From Streptomyces sp. NRRL WC-3626 (GTDB lineage Bacteria; Actinomycetota; Actinomycetes; Streptomycetales; Streptomycetaceae), in contig NZ_JOCA01000010.1 of NCBI RefSeq assembly GCF_000718785.1, forward strand, positions 1-64,000: DNA of 64,000 bases. The letters are read 5' to 3'. Under the pieces are notes generated by a model. The model was not told where the DNA came from. It made no database searches and saw nothing but the letters and a program-made list of their open reading frames with translations. A program made the position numbers and the translations under genes. Position 1 is the stretch's first letter. Every line of letters begins with the position of its first letter. This document shows positions 60,599 through 64,000 of the stretch, in pieces.

Positions 60599-61821
60599 GG
60601 TCCCTGCTCCTCCGACTCCTCCGGGCGCGCACGGCGCGGCTCACGCAGCGGGAGGGCCACCTCGACGTCGAACCCGCCTCCGTGCCGTGGCGCCGCGGAC
60701 AGGCGTCCCCCGCAGATCCTGGCCCGTTCCCGCATGCCGATCAAGCCGAGTCCCGAGCCGGGGACGGTTTCAGGTCGCTCACCCGTACGAACGCGACCGT
60801 GCGCGCCGCCGTCGTCGCGGATCGCGAGAACGACCTGGTCAGGGGTGTATTCGAGAGTGAGGTCCACCCGCGCGCCGGGGGCGTGCTTGATGACGTTGGT
60901 GAGGGCCTCCTGGGCGACCCGGTAGACGCACACGTCGACGACGGGTGGCAGGGGGACCGGTTCGCCCGCCGCCGTGAACCGTATGTCCAGGCCCGCCGCG
61001 CCGGCGCCGCCGACCAGTTCCGGCAGCCTGTCGAGGCGGGGCGCCGCCTCGTACGGGGCGTCCTGGCCGTCGTCGTCGGACTGGACGCGCAGGACGGTGA
61101 GCAGGCGGCGCAGTTCGTCGAGCGCGCCGCGCCCGGTCTCGGCGACGGTCCGCAGGGCGCTCCGCGCCGCCGGGACGTCCGAGGTGAGCACCGTCTCCGC
61201 GAGCCCCGCCTGGATGGTGATCACCGACATGTGGTGGGCCACCACATCGTGCAACTCCCGTGCGATCGCCATGCGTTCCAGCGTGACGGCGTTGCGGGCG
61301 CGCGCCTCCTGCTCGGCCACCAGGTCGGCGGTGACCTCGCGCAGCCGGGCGTTGGCGCGGACGAGGAGGTAGCGAGTATGGCCGAAGGCGATGGCCACCA
61401 CGGGGACGAGGGCGGCCTGGGCGACGACCAGCGCGGGGTGGAGGCGGCCGGAGAGACCGCTCAGCGCCATGACCCCGGCCACCGGGGCGGCGGCGGCCCA
61501 GGAGACGGCGAGCGGACGGCATCCGGCCACGCTGAGCAGGCCGACGACCGGTGTCCAGACGTTCACGGACGGCTGGTAGCCGAGGCCGAGATAGACGGCG
61601 TACGCGGCCGCCGACGCCAGCACCGTCGTCACCGGGAGCCGGCGTCGTACCGCCAGAGGCAGCGCGGTCAGACAGGACAGGGCGTAGCCGAGCCCGTCGA
61701 ACGTGTGCCAGCCGGGCGGCCGGTAGTAGGCGCCGGCGATACAGCCGACCGCCGCGAAACCGACGGCGACGGCGGTGTCGGCCAGGAGAGGCGGCAGGCG
61801 GCGTAATCGAGACGGGGTCAT
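60595..61821 (-). CDS. Sensor histidine kinase, HisKA_3 type
   Basis: 408 residues. Four to five membrane helices in residues 15-160, dimerisation domain with the phospho-acceptor His in ERMAIARELHDVVAHH, and an HATPase domain with AQEALTNVIKHAPG and GSGLGLIGMRERA. Partner of the following response regulator (DesK/NarX-type pair). Signal unknown; close sequence relatives are linked to envelope stress, but that is a guess here. Confidence 0.93.
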   Translation of the reverse strand: MTPSRLRRLPPLLADTAVAVGFAAVGCIAGAYYRPPGWHTFDGLGYALSCLTALPLAVRRRLPVTTVLASAAAYAVYLGLGYQPSVNVWTPVVGLLSVAGCRPLAVSWAAAAPVAGVMALSGLSGRLHPALVVAQAALVPVVAIAFGHTRYLLVRANARLREVTADLVAEQEARARNAVTLERMAIARELHDVVAHHMSVITIQAGLAETVLTSDVPAARSALRTVAETGRGALDELRRLLTVLRVQSDDDGQDAPYEAAPRLDRLPELVGGAGAAGLDIRFTAAGEPVPLPPVVDVCVYRVAQEALTNVIKHAPGARVDLTLEYTPDQVVLAIRDDGGAHGRVRTGERPETVPGSGLGLIGMRERARICGGRLSAAPRHGGGFDVEVALPLREPRRARPEESEEQGP

Positions 61822-61884
61822 CGCGGGATGCTACGGCCGGCCCCGGCGGGCCGTCCCGGTCCCCGCACAACGGGTCTCAGATAG

Positions 61885-63423
<1,539 letters not shown>

Positions 63424-63450
63424 CGCACGGGACGCGGGAGGTCGCCGGCG

Positions 63451-64000
63451 TCACGGCGCGACGACCTCCTGCGTACCGACCACCGCCAGCAGTTCCAGCA
63501 GCCCCGCGCTGTCCGTCCCCACGGCGGGGGTGAACCAGAGCAGCCGCTGACGGCCGTCCTCGCTGAACAGATGCAGGCAGTTCACCTCGATCAGGCCCAG
63601 CGAGGCGTGGTTGAGGCGCTTGCGGTCGTCCCGCCGGAAGGCCACGTCATGCTCGGCCCACAGCGCGGCGAACTCCGGCGACACGCCGAGCAGCGTCCGG
63701 ATCATCGACCGCGCCTCGGGGTCCTTCGCGTCCCGCCGCGCGGCGGCGGCCCGCAGATCCGCGACGAAGGAACGGGACAGCCGGTCGTGATCGGCCGCGG
63801 GGTACAGCCTCCGCGCCTCCGGCTCGGTGAACCACCGGTGCACGAAGCTCGCCCGCGGCCCCCGGAACCCGGACTGGTCCCCGAGCAGCGCCACCGCCAG
63901 CGGATTCTGTACGAGGGTGACGTGCAGGTCCGTGATCACCTGCGCCGGTGTCGAGGTCATCCGGCCGAGCAGGTCCAGCATGCCGGGGTGGATGTGCGAG
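63451..64000 (-). CDS. XRE regulator with MmyB-like ligand domain (C-terminal part)
   Basis: Partial; the gene begins beyond the window. About 183 codons are visible and cover the MmyB-type ligand-binding domain: WFTEPEARRLYP, FVADLRAAAARR, FRRDDRKRLNHASLGLIEV and LHLFSEDGRQRLLWFTPA. The HTH part lies outside. These regulators often sit next to a short-chain dehydrogenase that they control; none is seen on this side. Converges on gdhA. Confidence 0.85.
   Translation of the reverse strand, partial: SHIHPGMLDLLGRMTSTPAQVITDLHVTLVQNPLAVALLGDQSGFRGPRASFVHRWFTEPEARRLYPAADHDRLSRSFVADLRAAAARRDAKDPEARSMIRTLLGVSPEFAALWAEHDVAFRRDDRKRLNHASLGLIEVNCLHLFSEDGRQRLLWFTPAVGTDSAGLLELLAVVGTQEVVAP

Overview
The window is high-GC actinobacterial DNA. 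Gene content and order match a Streptomyces chromosome core, running from the kor/second-nuo locus through the secE-nusG-rplKA-rplJL-rpoBC (rif) and rpsL-rpsG-fusA-tuf (str) clusters to gdhA. Many genes start with GTG and overlap the previous stop by 4 bp. There is no CRISPR array, prophage or recognisable insertion sequence.

Layout. 1-3862 (minus): the start of korA, a LuxR-type response regulator, a sensor kinase broken by a one-base frameshift, and an intact paralogous kinase. 4099-14227 (plus): a ten-gene nuoABCHIJKLMN operon for a partial complex I that lacks nuoD, E, F and G; its NuoC carries a tail of about 310 residues with 23-residue repeats. 14441-22948: htpX, YccF, an SMI1/KNR4 protein, an amino-acid permease, a GlsB-type protein, YajQ, tRNA-Tyr, a small zinc-ribbon protein, an NAD(P)-binding protein, a cytosine-deaminase-like protein with altered active-site motifs, tRNA-Thr, tRNA-Met, rpmG and two MaoC hot-dog genes. 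23001-26889: murB, add, aspartate aminotransferase and tRNA-Trp. 27001-40144: secE, nusG, rplK, rplA, a lipoprotein gene, rplJ, rplL, rpoB and rpoC. 49222-53595: rpsL, rpsG, fusA and tuf. 53777-64000: a PD-(D/E)XK-like protein, a TetR/aldo-keto reductase/LLM-oxidoreductase module with twin operators, a GH10 xylanase, a decayed Scr1-type regulator plus DUF397, a secreted protein, a two-component pair, gdhA and a partial MmyB-like regulator.

The most interesting region is 40887-48805, between rpoC and rpsL. Five minus-strand genes, three of the junctions overlapping or within 12 bp, encode a class III nucleotide cyclase-like protein, a HEAT-repeat protein with a degenerate P-loop, a band-7/SPFH-like coiled-coil protein, a DUF5706 membrane protein of the Pycsar effector family, and an M48 metallopeptidase. 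The cyclase C-terminus and the N-terminal part of the P-loop protein share a Gly-rich 28-residue motif (25 identical), which suggests direct pairing of the two proteins. A Crp/Fnr regulator with an intact-looking cyclic-nucleotide pocket lies just upstream on the same strand. I read this as an expanded Pycsar-like cyclic-nucleotide signalling or anti-phage module; that reading is inference from domains and gene order.

Likely cooperation: KorAB would make reduced ferredoxin, a plausible electron donor for a complex I without its NADH-oxidising module. The rif and str clusters supply secretion, transcription and translation machinery, with attenuator-like hairpins between several genes. A GlnR-like box lies in front of gdhA, and inverted repeats sit in front of the reductase and xylanase genes.
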